Of a stretch of DNA of 64,000 nucleotides, positions 25,696-33,647 are shown in pieces. The notes beneath the pieces were generated by a model, which did not search any database, was not told where the DNA came from, and saw only the letters and a program-made list of their open reading frames with translations. The position numbers were made by a program, and so were the translations under genes. The stretch is from Amycolatopsis sp. 2-15 (GTDB taxonomy: Bacteria > Actinomycetota > Actinomycetes > Mycobacteriales > Pseudonocardiaceae), in contig NZ_CP127294.1 of assembly GCF_030285625.1 (NCBI RefSeq), positions 3,544,001 through 3,608,000 on the forward strand, in the 5' to 3' direction. Each line of letters begins with the position of its first letter. The first letter of the stretch is position 1.

Positions 25696-25733
25696 CCGAA
25701 GGCCACCGGGTTTCCGAACCCGGTGGCCTTCGG
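25696..25733 (+). terminator. Intrinsic terminator hairpin
   Basis: A perfect 17-bp stem is formed by 25696-25712 and 25717-25733 around a four-base loop. It lies 36 bp after the phosphoesterase stop codon. No U-tract follows, which is common for actinobacterial terminators. Confidence 0.85.
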
Positions 25734-25867
25734 CCGTCACGGGGGCAGTGCGGCACGGCGAAGGCAGCCGTGCGGGCAGTGCCATTCCGGTGGCGATTTC
25801 CGCCGCCAGGTCACAACCCGGGAATGCCCCTTGCGCCGAGGGCCCCCGCACTGATCGAATCGCCGCC

Positions 25868-26446
25868 ATGTCGACGTGGACCGAAACGCCGCGACTGCGG
25901 CTGCGCCGGTTCACGCCCGCAGACGCCGGCGCGCTCGCCGCTCTGCACGGTGATGCCGTGGTGATGCGCTTCGTCGAAGACGGGCGGCCCATCGCGCGCG
26001 AAGTCGTGGAGTGCGAGACACTTCCGGAGATCCTGGCGGAATACCGGACGTTGCCCGCGGAACACGGTTGTTTCGCGGCCGTAATTGCGGAGACGGACCA
26101 ATTCGCCGGGTGGTTCTCGGTGCGGCCGGCCACGAGCCGCGGTCTCGACCGCGGCGGTACCGAAGTCGGATACCGCCTGCGGCCCGCGGTGTGGGGGCGT
26201 GGGTTCGCGACGGAAGGGCTGCAAGCGGTGCTCCGCAAGGCATTCGCCGAACTCGGTGCCGCGCGGGTCGTCGCGACGACGATGGCGGTCAACACCCGTT
26301 CCCGGCGGGTGCTTGAGAAGGCGGGGCTCGGGCTCGTGCGCACCTTCTTCCTCGAGTGGCCGGAATACCTGGAAGGCGCGGAACACGGCGATGTCGAGTA
26401 CGCGCTGTCCAGAGAGGAATGGGTGTCCAGCACCGCGCGACATTAG
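25868..26446 (+). CDS. GNAT-family N-acetyltransferase (RimJ-like)
   Basis: A 192-residue acetyltransferase of the RimJ/RimL type. It begins TPRLRLRRFTPADAGALAAL, a usual family start. The acetyl-CoA loop follows GYRLRPAVWGRGFATEGLQA near residue 100 (R/Q-x-x-G-x-G/A), and AVNTRSRRVLEKAGLGLVR near 140 is the classical C-terminal element. Substrates may be protein N-termini, antibiotics or small amines, which sequence does not settle. It stands alone between a terminator and lsr2, 57 bp before the latter. Confidence 0.9.
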   Translation: MSTWTETPRLRLRRFTPADAGALAALHGDAVVMRFVEDGRPIAREVVECETLPEILAEYRTLPAEHGCFAAVIAETDQFAGWFSVRPATSRGLDRGGTEVGYRLRPAVWGRGFATEGLQAVLRKAFAELGAARVVATTMAVNTRSRRVLEKAGLGLVRTFFLEWPEYLEGAEHGDVEYALSREEWVSSTARH

Positions 26447-26503
26447 TCGACACGATAGGGTTCCCCCAGGCACGTCCTGTAGAAGGTGAAGGAACGACGA
26501 ACC

Positions 26504-26922
26504 ATGGCGCAGAAGGTTCACGTCGAGATGGTGGACGACATCGACGGCAGCATTGCCGATCAGACCGTCCCCTTCAGCCTCGACGGTGTGAGTTACGAGA
26601 TCGATCTGTCCGAAGACAACGCCGCCGCGCTTCGCGATGAGCTGGCGCGCTACGTCACCGCGTCCCGCCGTGTCGGCGGGCGCAAGGTGCGCATGGCCGC
26701 GGGGCAGGCGCCGAGGGCGACGTCGTCCGCCGCCGATCGGGAGCGCAACCGCCTCATGCGGGAGTGGGCCGAGGCCAACGGCTTCAACGTCTCCGACCGG
26801 GGCCGGCTCCCGCGGAGATCGTGCGGGCCTACGAAGAGCGTGAAGACGAAATCGACGAGGTCGAAGAGGCTCCCGCCAAGCCGGCCCGCAAGCGCGCGCC
26901 GCGCAAGAAGGCCAACGCCTGA
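26504..26922 (+). pseudogene. lsr2: lsr2 nucleoid-associated protein gene with an apparent one-base deletion
   Basis: Lsr2 is a small xenogeneic silencer that bridges AT-rich DNA. The N-terminal dimerisation domain is intact (MAQKVHVEMVDDIDG through RDELARYV), and the C-terminal DNA-binding domain reads WAEANGFNVSDRGRLP with the RGR hook. Just after this, near 26810, the frame breaks. The expected continuation PAEIVRAYEE and a lysine-rich tail are encoded one frame over, ending at TGA 26920-26922. As written, the protein instead runs on with arginine/serine-rich sequence to 26938. One missing base restores a 139-residue protein. It could be a real mutation or a sequencing error in a G/C run. 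Confidence 0.8.
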
Positions 26923-26936
26923 GCTGAGCTTGCCGT

Positions 26937-26972
26937 GAAAGGGGTCCGTCACCGCGGTGACGGACCCCTTTC
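26937..26972. terminator. Intrinsic terminator after lsr2
   Basis: A perfect inverted repeat pairs 26937-26953 with 26956-26972 over 17 positions, with GAAAGGGGTCC on one side and GGACCCCTTTC on the other. The very small loop means the inner pairs open. It sits 14 bp beyond the restored lsr2 stop codon. Confidence 0.85.
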
Positions 26973-27082
26973 GGCGTTCGCGGGGAAGTTTCGCCCAGCA
27001 TGGTGAAATCACCCGGCGGTGTAGCACTGATGACACGGGACGACCGTGGTGATGGCCACACGACAGCGGCGCCGCGCCCGGG

Positions 27083-27101
27083 GTAGGGTAGCCAAGCCTA
27101 A
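27083..27101. promoter_or_regulatory. IdeR/DmdR-type iron box
   Basis: GTAGGGTAGCCAAGCCTAA matches 14 of 19 positions of the actinobacterial iron box TTAGGTTAGGCTAACCTAA. It lies 28 bp before the first gene of the siderophore importer, where an iron-loaded DtxR-family repressor would block transcription. Confidence 0.7.
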
Positions 27102-27128
27102 ATGTCCTGTGAGTGAAGGTAACCGACT

Positions 27129-28148
27129 GTGGCCGAGAGAGCCCGCCCGAGAACACTCTCGCTGACGGCGGGGCTCGTGGTGCTCCTGGTGGCGCTCGTG
27201 CTCGCCGCCGTGCTGAGCATCGCCGTCGGATCGCGCGGGCTGTCGTTCGGCACCGTCCTCGACTCCTTGTTCCACTACGACGCCGCGAATCCCGATCACC
27301 TCGTGGTGCACGAGCTGCGGCTGCCGCGCACGCTCGTGGGTGTGCTCGCGGGTGTCGCACTGGGACTGTCCGGAGCCGTGATCCAAGGCGCCACGCGCAA
27401 TCCGCTCGCCGATCCGGGCCTGCTGGGGGTGAACGCGGGCGCCGCGCTGTTCGTGGTGCTGGGCATCAGCACGCTCGGTATCACTACCGTCACCGGATAC
27501 GTCTGGTTCGGTTTCGCCGGCGCGGCCGCCGCCGCGGTGGTCGTCTACGGGATCAGCGCGCTCGGCCGAGTCGGTGCCACACCGGTGAAACTGGCGCTCG
27601 CGGGCGCGGCGGTGACGGCGGCGCTGCAGTCCGTGACGAGCGGGCTGCTGCTCACCGACACCACCACGTTCGACCAGTTCCGCTTCTGGCAGGTGGGCTC
27701 GCTGACCGGGCGCGACGCGTCGACGATCACGCAGGCCGTGCCGTTCATCGTGGTCGGCGTGGTGCTCGCGCTGGTGGCGGCGCGGATGCTCAACGCGCTG
27801 GCGCTGGGCGAAGACGTCGCCCGTGCGCTCGGGCAGAACGTGGCTGTGGCGCGGGCGATCTGCGCGCTCGCCGTGGTCGTCCTCTGTGGATCGGCGACGG
27901 CCATCGCCGGCCCGATCGCCTTCGTCGGGCTGACCGTGCCGCACGTCGCGCGGCTGATCACCGGGCCCGACCACCGGTGGCTCCTGCCGTATTCCGCTTT
28001 GCTGGCGCCGTTGCTGCTGCTCGTGGCCGACGTGATCGGCCGCGTGATCGCGCGCCCGGCCGAGGTGCAGGTGGGCATCGTGACCGCCGTGATCGGCGCG
28101 CCCGTGTTCATCGTGCTGGTGCGGCGCCGGAAGCTGGTGAAGGTGTGA
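27129..28148 (+). CDS. Iron-siderophore ABC transporter permease (FecCD family), first
   Basis: A 339-residue inner-membrane permease with about nine to ten segments. FecCD hallmarks include ELRLPRTLVGVLAGVALGLS near residue 62, RNPLADPGLLGVNAGAA near 90 and GPIAFVGLTVPHVARLI near 263, the last being the ATPase-coupling region. It pairs with the next permease to form the channel of a ferric-siderophore importer. GTG start follows GAAGGTAAC. Its stop overlaps the second permease start by four bases, and the iron box upstream predicts induction by iron starvation. Confidence 0.93.
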   Translation: MAERARPRTLSLTAGLVVLLVALVLAAVLSIAVGSRGLSFGTVLDSLFHYDAANPDHLVVHELRLPRTLVGVLAGVALGLSGAVIQGATRNPLADPGLLGVNAGAALFVVLGISTLGITTVTGYVWFGFAGAAAAAVVVYGISALGRVGATPVKLALAGAAVTAALQSVTSGLLLTDTTTFDQFRFWQVGSLTGRDASTITQAVPFIVVGVVLALVAARMLNALALGEDVARALGQNVAVARAICALAVVVLCGSATAIAGPIAFVGLTVPHVARLITGPDHRWLLPYSALLAPLLLLVADVIGRVIARPAEVQVGIVTAVIGAPVFIVLVRRRKLVKV

Positions 28149-29191
28149 AGCCGCCGCAGGCGCTCCCCGACGCGCTGAAGGCGGTCTCGGCCGCCCGCCG
28201 CCGGGGTGCGGCGCGGGTCTGGCTCGTGTCGATCGTGGTCTTCGTGCTGCTGGTCTCGGTTTTCGCGTTGTCGCTGGCCGTCGGTGACTTCAACGTCCCC
28301 TTGGGACAGCTGCCCGGCATCCTCTTCGGCGACGGGACCGGTGCCGGTGCCTACGTGGTCACGGAGCTGCGGCTCCCGCGCGCCGTGGCGGCGGTGCTCG
28401 TGGGTGTCGCGTTCGGACTCGGCGGTGCGCTTTTCCAGCGCCTGCTGCGTAATCCGCTCGCCAGCCCCGACGTGATCGGCGTGACACAGGGGGCCAGCGC
28501 CGCCGCGGTGATCTGCCTGGTTCTGTTCGGTGTGTCGGGTCCGGTGCTCTCGGCCGCCGCGTTCGTCGGCGCGCTGCTCACCGGCGTGATCATCTACGTG
28601 CTCTCGCGCCGCGGCGGCGTGAACGGCTACCGGCTCGTGCTCATCGGCGTGGGGGTCGGCGCGGTGCTCGCGAGCATCGTGTCGTACCTGATGACGTGGG
28701 CCGACGTGACGCTGGCGCAGCAGGCGCTGGTGTGGCTCACCGGCAACCTCAACGGCGCGAGTTGGGACAAGGTCGTGCCGCTCGCGATCGCCCTCGTGGT
28801 GCTCGGCCCGGCGGCGCTGCTGCTCAGCCGCGCGCTCACCGGGTTGCAGCTGGGCGACGACACCGCGGCCGGGCTCGGCCTGCGCGTGGAACGCATGCGC
28901 CTGCTGCTGCTCCTCGTCGCCACCGCGCTCGCTGCGTTCGCCACGGCGGCGGCCGGACCGGTGAGCTTCGTGGCGTTCGTGGCGAACCCCGTGGCGACGC
29001 GGCTCGTGGGCGGCGCCCGCGTCGGCCTCGTCGCGCCCGCCCTCACCGGTGCGCTCGTGACGCTGCTCGGCGACTTCGTCGCGCAGCACCTGCTCGGCAC
29101 GCAGCTGCCGGTGGGTGTCGTGACCGGGGCTGTCGGCGCGCCGTACCTGCTGTACCTCCTCGCCACGGCGAACCGGGCCGGCCGAGTCTGA
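28145..29191 (+). CDS. Iron-siderophore ABC transporter permease (FecCD family), second
   Basis: A 348-residue partner permease. It shows the same FecCD elements: ELRLPRAVAAVLVGVAFGLG near residue 76, RNPLASPDVIGVTQGASAA near 103, and AAGPVSFVAFVANPVATRL near 273. An N-terminal cytoplasmic extension of about 28 residues precedes the first segment. It starts at GTG overlapping the previous stop codon and is followed after 12 bp by the ATPase gene. Heterodimeric FecCD pairs are normal for hydroxamate or mixed siderophore importers. Confidence 0.93.
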   Translation: MKPPQALPDALKAVSAARRRGAARVWLVSIVVFVLLVSVFALSLAVGDFNVPLGQLPGILFGDGTGAGAYVVTELRLPRAVAAVLVGVAFGLGGALFQRLLRNPLASPDVIGVTQGASAAAVICLVLFGVSGPVLSAAAFVGALLTGVIIYVLSRRGGVNGYRLVLIGVGVGAVLASIVSYLMTWADVTLAQQALVWLTGNLNGASWDKVVPLAIALVVLGPAALLLSRALTGLQLGDDTAAGLGLRVERMRLLLLLVATALAAFATAAAGPVSFVAFVANPVATRLVGGARVGLVAPALTGALVTLLGDFVAQHLLGTQLPVGVVTGAVGAPYLLYLLATANRAGRV

Positions 29192-29203
29192 GAGAGAAGG
29201 CGC

Positions 29204-30025
29204 GTGAAACCGACGACACCCACCCTGTACACCGAAGGTCTCGAGCTCGGCTACGGGCCCGTGACCGTGGTGAAGGACCTCTCGGTGCGCATCCCCGAGG
29301 GCAAGGTCACCATGATCGTGGGGACCAACGCGTGCGGTAAGTCGACGCTGCTGCGCGGCCTGGCGCGCCTGCTCGCACCCTCGGCCGGTGCGGTGTTCCT
29401 CGACGGCGAGCGCATTTCCTCCTTGCGCAGCAAGGACGTCGCGCGGGTGCTCGGCCTGCTGCCGCAGTCGCCGACGGCGCCGGAGGGCATCACGGTCGCC
29501 GACCTCGTCGGCCGCGGCCGCTACCCGCACCAGGGCGTGTTCCGCCGCTGGAACGACGAGGACGACGACGCCGTGGCGCGCGCGATGCTGGCCACCGACA
29601 CCGTGGAGCTCGCCGGCCGGCCCGTCGACGAGCTTTCGGGCGGGCAGCGCCAGCGCGTGTGGATCGCGATGGCGCTCGCGCAGCGCACTCCGTTGCTGCT
29701 GCTCGACGAGCCCACGACGTTCCTCGACATCAGCCACCAGGTCGAGGTGCTCGACCTGCTCGCGGACCTCAACCACAACGACGGCACCACCGTCGTGATC
29801 GTGCTCCACGACCTCAACCTCGCGGCCCGCTACGGCGATCACCTCATCGCCATGAAAAACGGGTCGATCGCCGCCGAGGGCGCTCCCGGCGACATCCTCA
29901 CCGCCGAGCTCGTCGAGGACGTGTTCGGCATGCCCTGCCGGATCATCGCCGATCCCGTGTCCGGCACCCCCATGGTCGTCCCGATCGGCCGCCACCGCGC
30001 CGCTGCCCCCACCACCCAGCCCTAG
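29204..30025 (+). CDS. Iron-siderophore ABC transporter ATP-binding protein (FepC-like)
   Basis: A 273-residue ATPase that powers the two permeases. Walker A is GTNACGKST near residue 44, with Ala-Cys replacing the common Gly-Ala or Gly-Cys pair. The signature is DELSGGQRQRVWIAMALAQR near 144, Walker B with LLLLDEPTTFLDISHQ near 164, and the switch histidine is in VLHDLNLAARYGDH near 203. The stretch RYPHQGVFRRW is typical of siderophore ATPases. GTG start follows AGAGAGAAGG. Confidence 0.94.
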   Translation: MKPTTPTLYTEGLELGYGPVTVVKDLSVRIPEGKVTMIVGTNACGKSTLLRGLARLLAPSAGAVFLDGERISSLRSKDVARVLGLLPQSPTAPEGITVADLVGRGRYPHQGVFRRWNDEDDDAVARAMLATDTVELAGRPVDELSGGQRQRVWIAMALAQRTPLLLLDEPTTFLDISHQVEVLDLLADLNHNDGTTVVIVLHDLNLAARYGDHLIAMKNGSIAAEGAPGDILTAELVEDVFGMPCRIIADPVSGTPMVVPIGRHRAAAPTTQP

Positions 30026-30041
30026 GAAGGAACATCCCACG

Positions 30042-31046
30042 ATGGCCAGATGGACCAAGGTCGTCGGCGTCCTCGCCGCCGCCACGCTCCTGGGCGCGTG
30101 CAGCCAGCCCGCCAACACGACCACCTCGGGTGTGGGGGACAAGGACGTCGCCACCGGCGGCCGCCTGTTCTCCACCGCCGACACCGAGACCGCCAAGCTG
30201 AAGGCCGACGTCGGCCCTGGCGTCTTCCCGCGCACGGTCACCCACGCGCTGGGTCAGACGAAGATCGAGAAGGCGCCCACCCGCGTGGTCGTGCTCGACA
30301 GCGGTGAGCTCGACGACGTGCTGGCGCTGGGCGTCACGCCCGTCGGCATGGCCACCACCGCCGGCCAGACCGGGGTGCCGAGCTACCTCGCAGACCGCGC
30401 CAAGGGCATCCCGACGATCGGCAACACCGACAACCTCAACCTCGAGAAGATCGCTTCGCTGCAGCCGGACCTGATCCTCGGCAGCAAGCTGCGCGCCAAC
30501 GACCTGTACCCGCAGCTGTCGAAGATCGCGCCGACGGTGTTCAGCATCCGCCCGGGCTTCCCGTGGAAGGAGAACCTGCTGCTGGTGGGCGCGGCGCTGG
30601 GCCAGGAGAACAAGGCCGTGGCGGCGCTGAACGCGTACCAGAAGAAGGCCGACGAGGTGAAGGCCGGGATCAAGGGCAACCCCAAGATCTCCTTGCTGCG
30701 CTTCCACTCCACGGGCATCCGGATCTACGGCGACCTGTCGTTCATCGGTGTGATTTTCAAGGACGTCGGCCTGCAGCGGCCGGACAACCAGCACATCAAC
30801 GAGCTGGCCAAGCAGATCTCGCGTGAGCGCATCGACGAGGCCAACGGCGACTGGATCTTCTACTCCAGCTACGGCGCGGGCCCGAACGCCGACGAGAAGG
30901 CCGTGACGAGCAGCGGGCTGTGGGCCGGTCTGAGCGCCGTGAAGTCGCAGCACGCCATTCGGGTCTCCGACGAGGTGTGGTTCCTCGGTCTCGGCCCGAT
31001 CGGCGCCGACCACGTGCTCGACGACCTGAAGAAGTACCTCGGCTGA
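30042..31046 (+). CDS. Siderophore-binding lipoprotein of the ABC importer
   Basis: A 334-residue surface lipoprotein of the FepB/FhuD type. The signal ends in the lipobox LLGAC near residue 19, so Cys19 is lipidated and anchors the protein outside the membrane. The TroA-like body includes PTRVVVLDSGELDDVLALGV near residue 86 and KIASLQPDLILGSKL near 135, and ends with a C-terminal lobe around WFLGLGPIGADHVLDDLK. It delivers the ferric siderophore to the permeases encoded upstream. It is the last gene of the operon, which closes with a hairpin. Confidence 0.93.
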   Translation: MARWTKVVGVLAAATLLGACSQPANTTTSGVGDKDVATGGRLFSTADTETAKLKADVGPGVFPRTVTHALGQTKIEKAPTRVVVLDSGELDDVLALGVTPVGMATTAGQTGVPSYLADRAKGIPTIGNTDNLNLEKIASLQPDLILGSKLRANDLYPQLSKIAPTVFSIRPGFPWKENLLLVGAALGQENKAVAALNAYQKKADEVKAGIKGNPKISLLRFHSTGIRIYGDLSFIGVIFKDVGLQRPDNQHINELAKQISRERIDEANGDWIFYSSYGAGPNADEKAVTSSGLWAGLSAVKSQHAIRVSDEVWFLGLGPIGADHVLDDLKKYLG

Positions 31047-31070
31047 CCGCTTTTGCCGAGAGCCGCGACA

Positions 31071-31113
31071 CCGAGCCGGCCTCCCCGGCGCGATCCCGGG
31101 GTGGCCGGCTCGG
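31071..31113. terminator. Terminator between siderophore operon and ALDH pseudogene
   Basis: An 18-bp inverted repeat with one mismatch pairs 31071-31088 with 31096-31113 around a short loop. It lies between convergent genes and could serve both strands. Confidence 0.8.
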
Positions 31114-31121
31114 TTGTGGCG

Positions 31122-32574
31122 TCAGGCGCCGCGGTAGATCGTCTTGAACTGCTGGTAGTTGCCCAGCGCCTCCGGGCCCAGCTCGCGGCCGATACCGCTG
31201 GCCTTCACACCGCCGTACGGCGCGACCGGGTCGGGCAGATAGGTGTTGACGCCGATGGTGCCCGTCTCGACCCGGCGCGCCACCGCCATGCCGCGGTCGG
31301 GGTCGGTGGTCCAGACGGTGCCGCCGAGCCCGAAGTCGGAGTCGTTGGCGATGGCCACGGCGTCGGCCTCGTCGGCGTAGGGGATCACCGACAGCACGGG
31401 CCCGAAGATCTCCTCGCGTGAGATCGTGGCGGAGTTGTCCACGTCGGCGAAGATCGTCGGCTCCACGAACCAGCCGACGTCGCGGCCGTCGGGGCGGCCG
31501 CCGCCGGTGGTCACGCGGCCGCCTTCGGCCTTGCCCTTCGCGATGTAGCCCTCCACGCGGGTGCGGTGGGCGGAGCTGACCATCGGGCCGATCGTGGTGC
31601 GCTCGTCGAGCGCGTCGCCGATCACGGCCCGAGGCCATGTCCGTGAGCACGTCCACGACCTCGTTGTAGCGGCTGCGCGGCGCGAGCACGCGGGTGCCGA
31701 GGAAGCAGGTCTGGCCGTTGTTCATCATCGTGGCCCCGAACAGGCCCTCGACGCTCCCGGCGACGTCCGCGGCATCGACGATGATCGCGGCCGACTTGCC
31801 GCCCAGCTCCAGCGTGACCGGGCGCAGCAATTCCCCGCACGCCGACGCGATCGCGCGGCCCGCCACGGTCGAGCCGGTGAACGTGACCTTGTCCACGCCG
31901 GGGTGCTTCACCAGGTACGCACCGAGCTCGCGGCCACCCGGCACGATGCTCACGACCCCCGGCGGCAGGTCCAGGTCCTGGAGGACCTCGGCGAGCAGGA
32001 AGGTGTCGAGCACCGTCTCCGGCGAGGGCTTGACGACGATCGAGCAGCCGGCCGCCAGCGCCGGAGCGAGCTTCAAGAACAGTAGCGTCTGCGGGAAGTT
32101 CCACGGCACGATCGCCGCGACGACCCCGACCGGTTCGCGGCGGACCACGGCCTTGCCGCCCAACGCGCCCTGGCGGATCTCCTCCACGGGCTGCTCGCGG
32201 ATGATCCCGCCCTACATCTGCAGGAGCCCGGCCGGGTAACCGGTCTCCGCCTGCATCGCGGGGCTCACGATCGGCATGCCGTTCTGGGCGCTCACCAGCT
32301 GGGCGAACTCCGAGCTGCGCTCCGCCATCACCGCGGCGAAGCGGTCGAGGAGGTCTGCGCGTTTCGCCGGCTCCCAGTGGGCCCAGCCCTGCGGGTCGCG
32401 CAGCGCGGCACGAGCCGCGGCCACGGCCTTGTCGACGTCCGCGGGTCCGGCTTCCGGAACCTGCCCGATGGCTTCCTCCGTGCTCGCCGACAGCACGGTG
32501 ATGGTGGCGTCGGTGGACGGTGCGATCCATTCGCCGCCGATGAACAGCGCGTCGTGTACGTGCTTCACCTGCAA
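31122..32574 (-). pseudogene. NAD-dependent aldehyde dehydrogenase gene with nonsense codon and frameshift
   Basis: Joined, the pieces make a normal-length aldehyde dehydrogenase of about 484 residues. The N-terminal part has ALFIGGEWIAPSTDATITVL. A TAG codon at 32212-32214 interrupts it after AGLLQM. The middle part has VVAAIVPWNFPQTLL, VTFTGSTVAGRAIA, the catalytic-Glu region VTLELGGKSA and the catalytic Cys in NGQTCFLGTRVL. The frame is lost near 31625 after DMASG, and the C-terminal part resumes with IGDALDERTTIGPMV and EEIFGPVLSVIPY. Two independent lesions suggest a true pseudogene. It is divergent from an AraC-type regulator that probably controlled it. Confidence 0.88.
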
Positions 32575-32639
32575 AACTCCTCGGCCACTTCAGCGCCGCC
32601 CCGTTGCGGCGCGAACCACAGGGTGGACCGAAGCTCTAC

Positions 32640-32650
32640 ACAACAGTTGT
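32640..32650. promoter_or_regulatory. Small palindrome in the AraC/ALDH divergent region
   Basis: ACAACAGTTGT is a perfect 5-1-5 inverted repeat, and a related GTTGTTGT half-site follows at about 32665. It lies midway between the two divergent genes and is a candidate operator for the AraC-type regulator. Confidence 0.35.
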
Positions 32651-32723
32651 CGTAGCGCGCCAGAGTTGTTGTTCCTCGGCGTATGCTGGCTCGACTGCAC
32701 CCAGAACGACCTGGAAGATGCTG

Positions 32724-33644
32724 ATGGGACGAAGCTCGCAGGCCGACGCGTGGAGTTACGAGCTCGCCGGGGCTTTCGCCGGGCTGTACGCCGAACGCCA
32801 GGACGGCCTGCTCCCGCTCGGCACTCTCGACGCGGTGCAGCTCGGTGACGTCGGGATCTACGACGTCCGCGGCACCACGCAGATCGTTCGCCGCACCTCC
32901 CGCACGGTCCGGACGGGCACCGTCGAGTTGCTGAAGATCTGCCTGATCGAACGCGGCGGCGCGCTCGTGGAGCAGGGCCGGCGGCGGGTGCCGCTGGAGG
33001 TGGGCGACTTCGCGCTCTACGACTTGCGGCGGCCGTACCAGCTGACGATGCGCGGGGCGTTTCGCTGCGCGGTGATGACCTTTCCGCGCCAGGCGCTCGG
33101 CCTGCCGGACTCCGCTCTCGAGGCGATGATGGAGCGCCCGTTCATCACCGGCAGCGGCGTGGGCCAGGTCTTCGCCTCCTGCCTGCGCAGCACGCTCGAC
33201 CAGCGCGAGGAGTTGTCCGACGGCTCACCGGTACGCCTGCGTGAGGCCGCCGTGGCGCTGCTCGCGGCCACGCTCGGCAGCGGCGCCGGCCTCCCGGCGG
33301 GCCACGCGAACCTGGCACTGCGCGAGCGCGTGCTCGACCACGTCCGCGTGCACCTGCCCGACCCGCACCTGTCGCCGGCCGCGGTGGCCGTGGCTCTGCA
33401 CATGTCGCCGCGCTCGCTGCACCGGCTGTTCGAGGACTCGGGCGAGACGTTCGGTGGCACCGTCCGCAAGCTGCGGCTCGAGGCCGTGCGGCGCGATCTG
33501 ACCGACCCGCTGCTGGCGGGGCGCAGCATCGCGGCCGTGGCGGCGCGCTGGGGGATCACGGACCAGCCGTGGCTTTCGCGGGCGTTCCGGGCGGAGTACG
33601 GGGTGACGCCTTCGGGGCTGCGGCGGCGGATGACCGGGTCTTAG
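32724..33644 (+). CDS. AraC-family transcriptional regulator
   Basis: A 306-residue regulator. Residues about 30 to 185 form an AraC-binding-like cupin domain of the type found in regulators of aromatic or aldehyde catabolism. The C-terminal 100 residues are the two-helix-turn-helix AraC module, with LSPAAVAVALHMSPRSLHRL and IAAVAARWGITDQPWLSRAF. ATG at 32724 is preferred because GGAAG stands six bases before it; an ATG two codons earlier is possible. It is divergent from the aldehyde dehydrogenase pseudogene, its likely former target. The effector is unknown. Confidence 0.88.
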   Translation: MGRSSQADAWSYELAGAFAGLYAERQDGLLPLGTLDAVQLGDVGIYDVRGTTQIVRRTSRTVRTGTVELLKICLIERGGALVEQGRRRVPLEVGDFALYDLRRPYQLTMRGAFRCAVMTFPRQALGLPDSALEAMMERPFITGSGVGQVFASCLRSTLDQREELSDGSPVRLREAAVALLAATLGSGAGLPAGHANLALRERVLDHVRVHLPDPHLSPAAVAVALHMSPRSLHRLFEDSGETFGGTVRKLRLEAVRRDLTDPLLAGRSIAAVAARWGITDQPWLSRAFRAEYGVTPSGLRRRMTGS

Positions 33645-33647
33645 CGC

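Noticed and set aside
26486..26938. Unbroken 150-residue reading of lsr2 starting at GTG 26486
   Set aside because: The last part is out of the family frame, and the intact Lsr2 tail is encoded one base over. The family start is the ATG at 26504.
27545..30241. About 900-codon open frame antisense to the siderophore importer
   Set aside because: Composition is His/Arg/Asp-rich and it covers four well-supported transport genes, so it is a codon-bias artefact.
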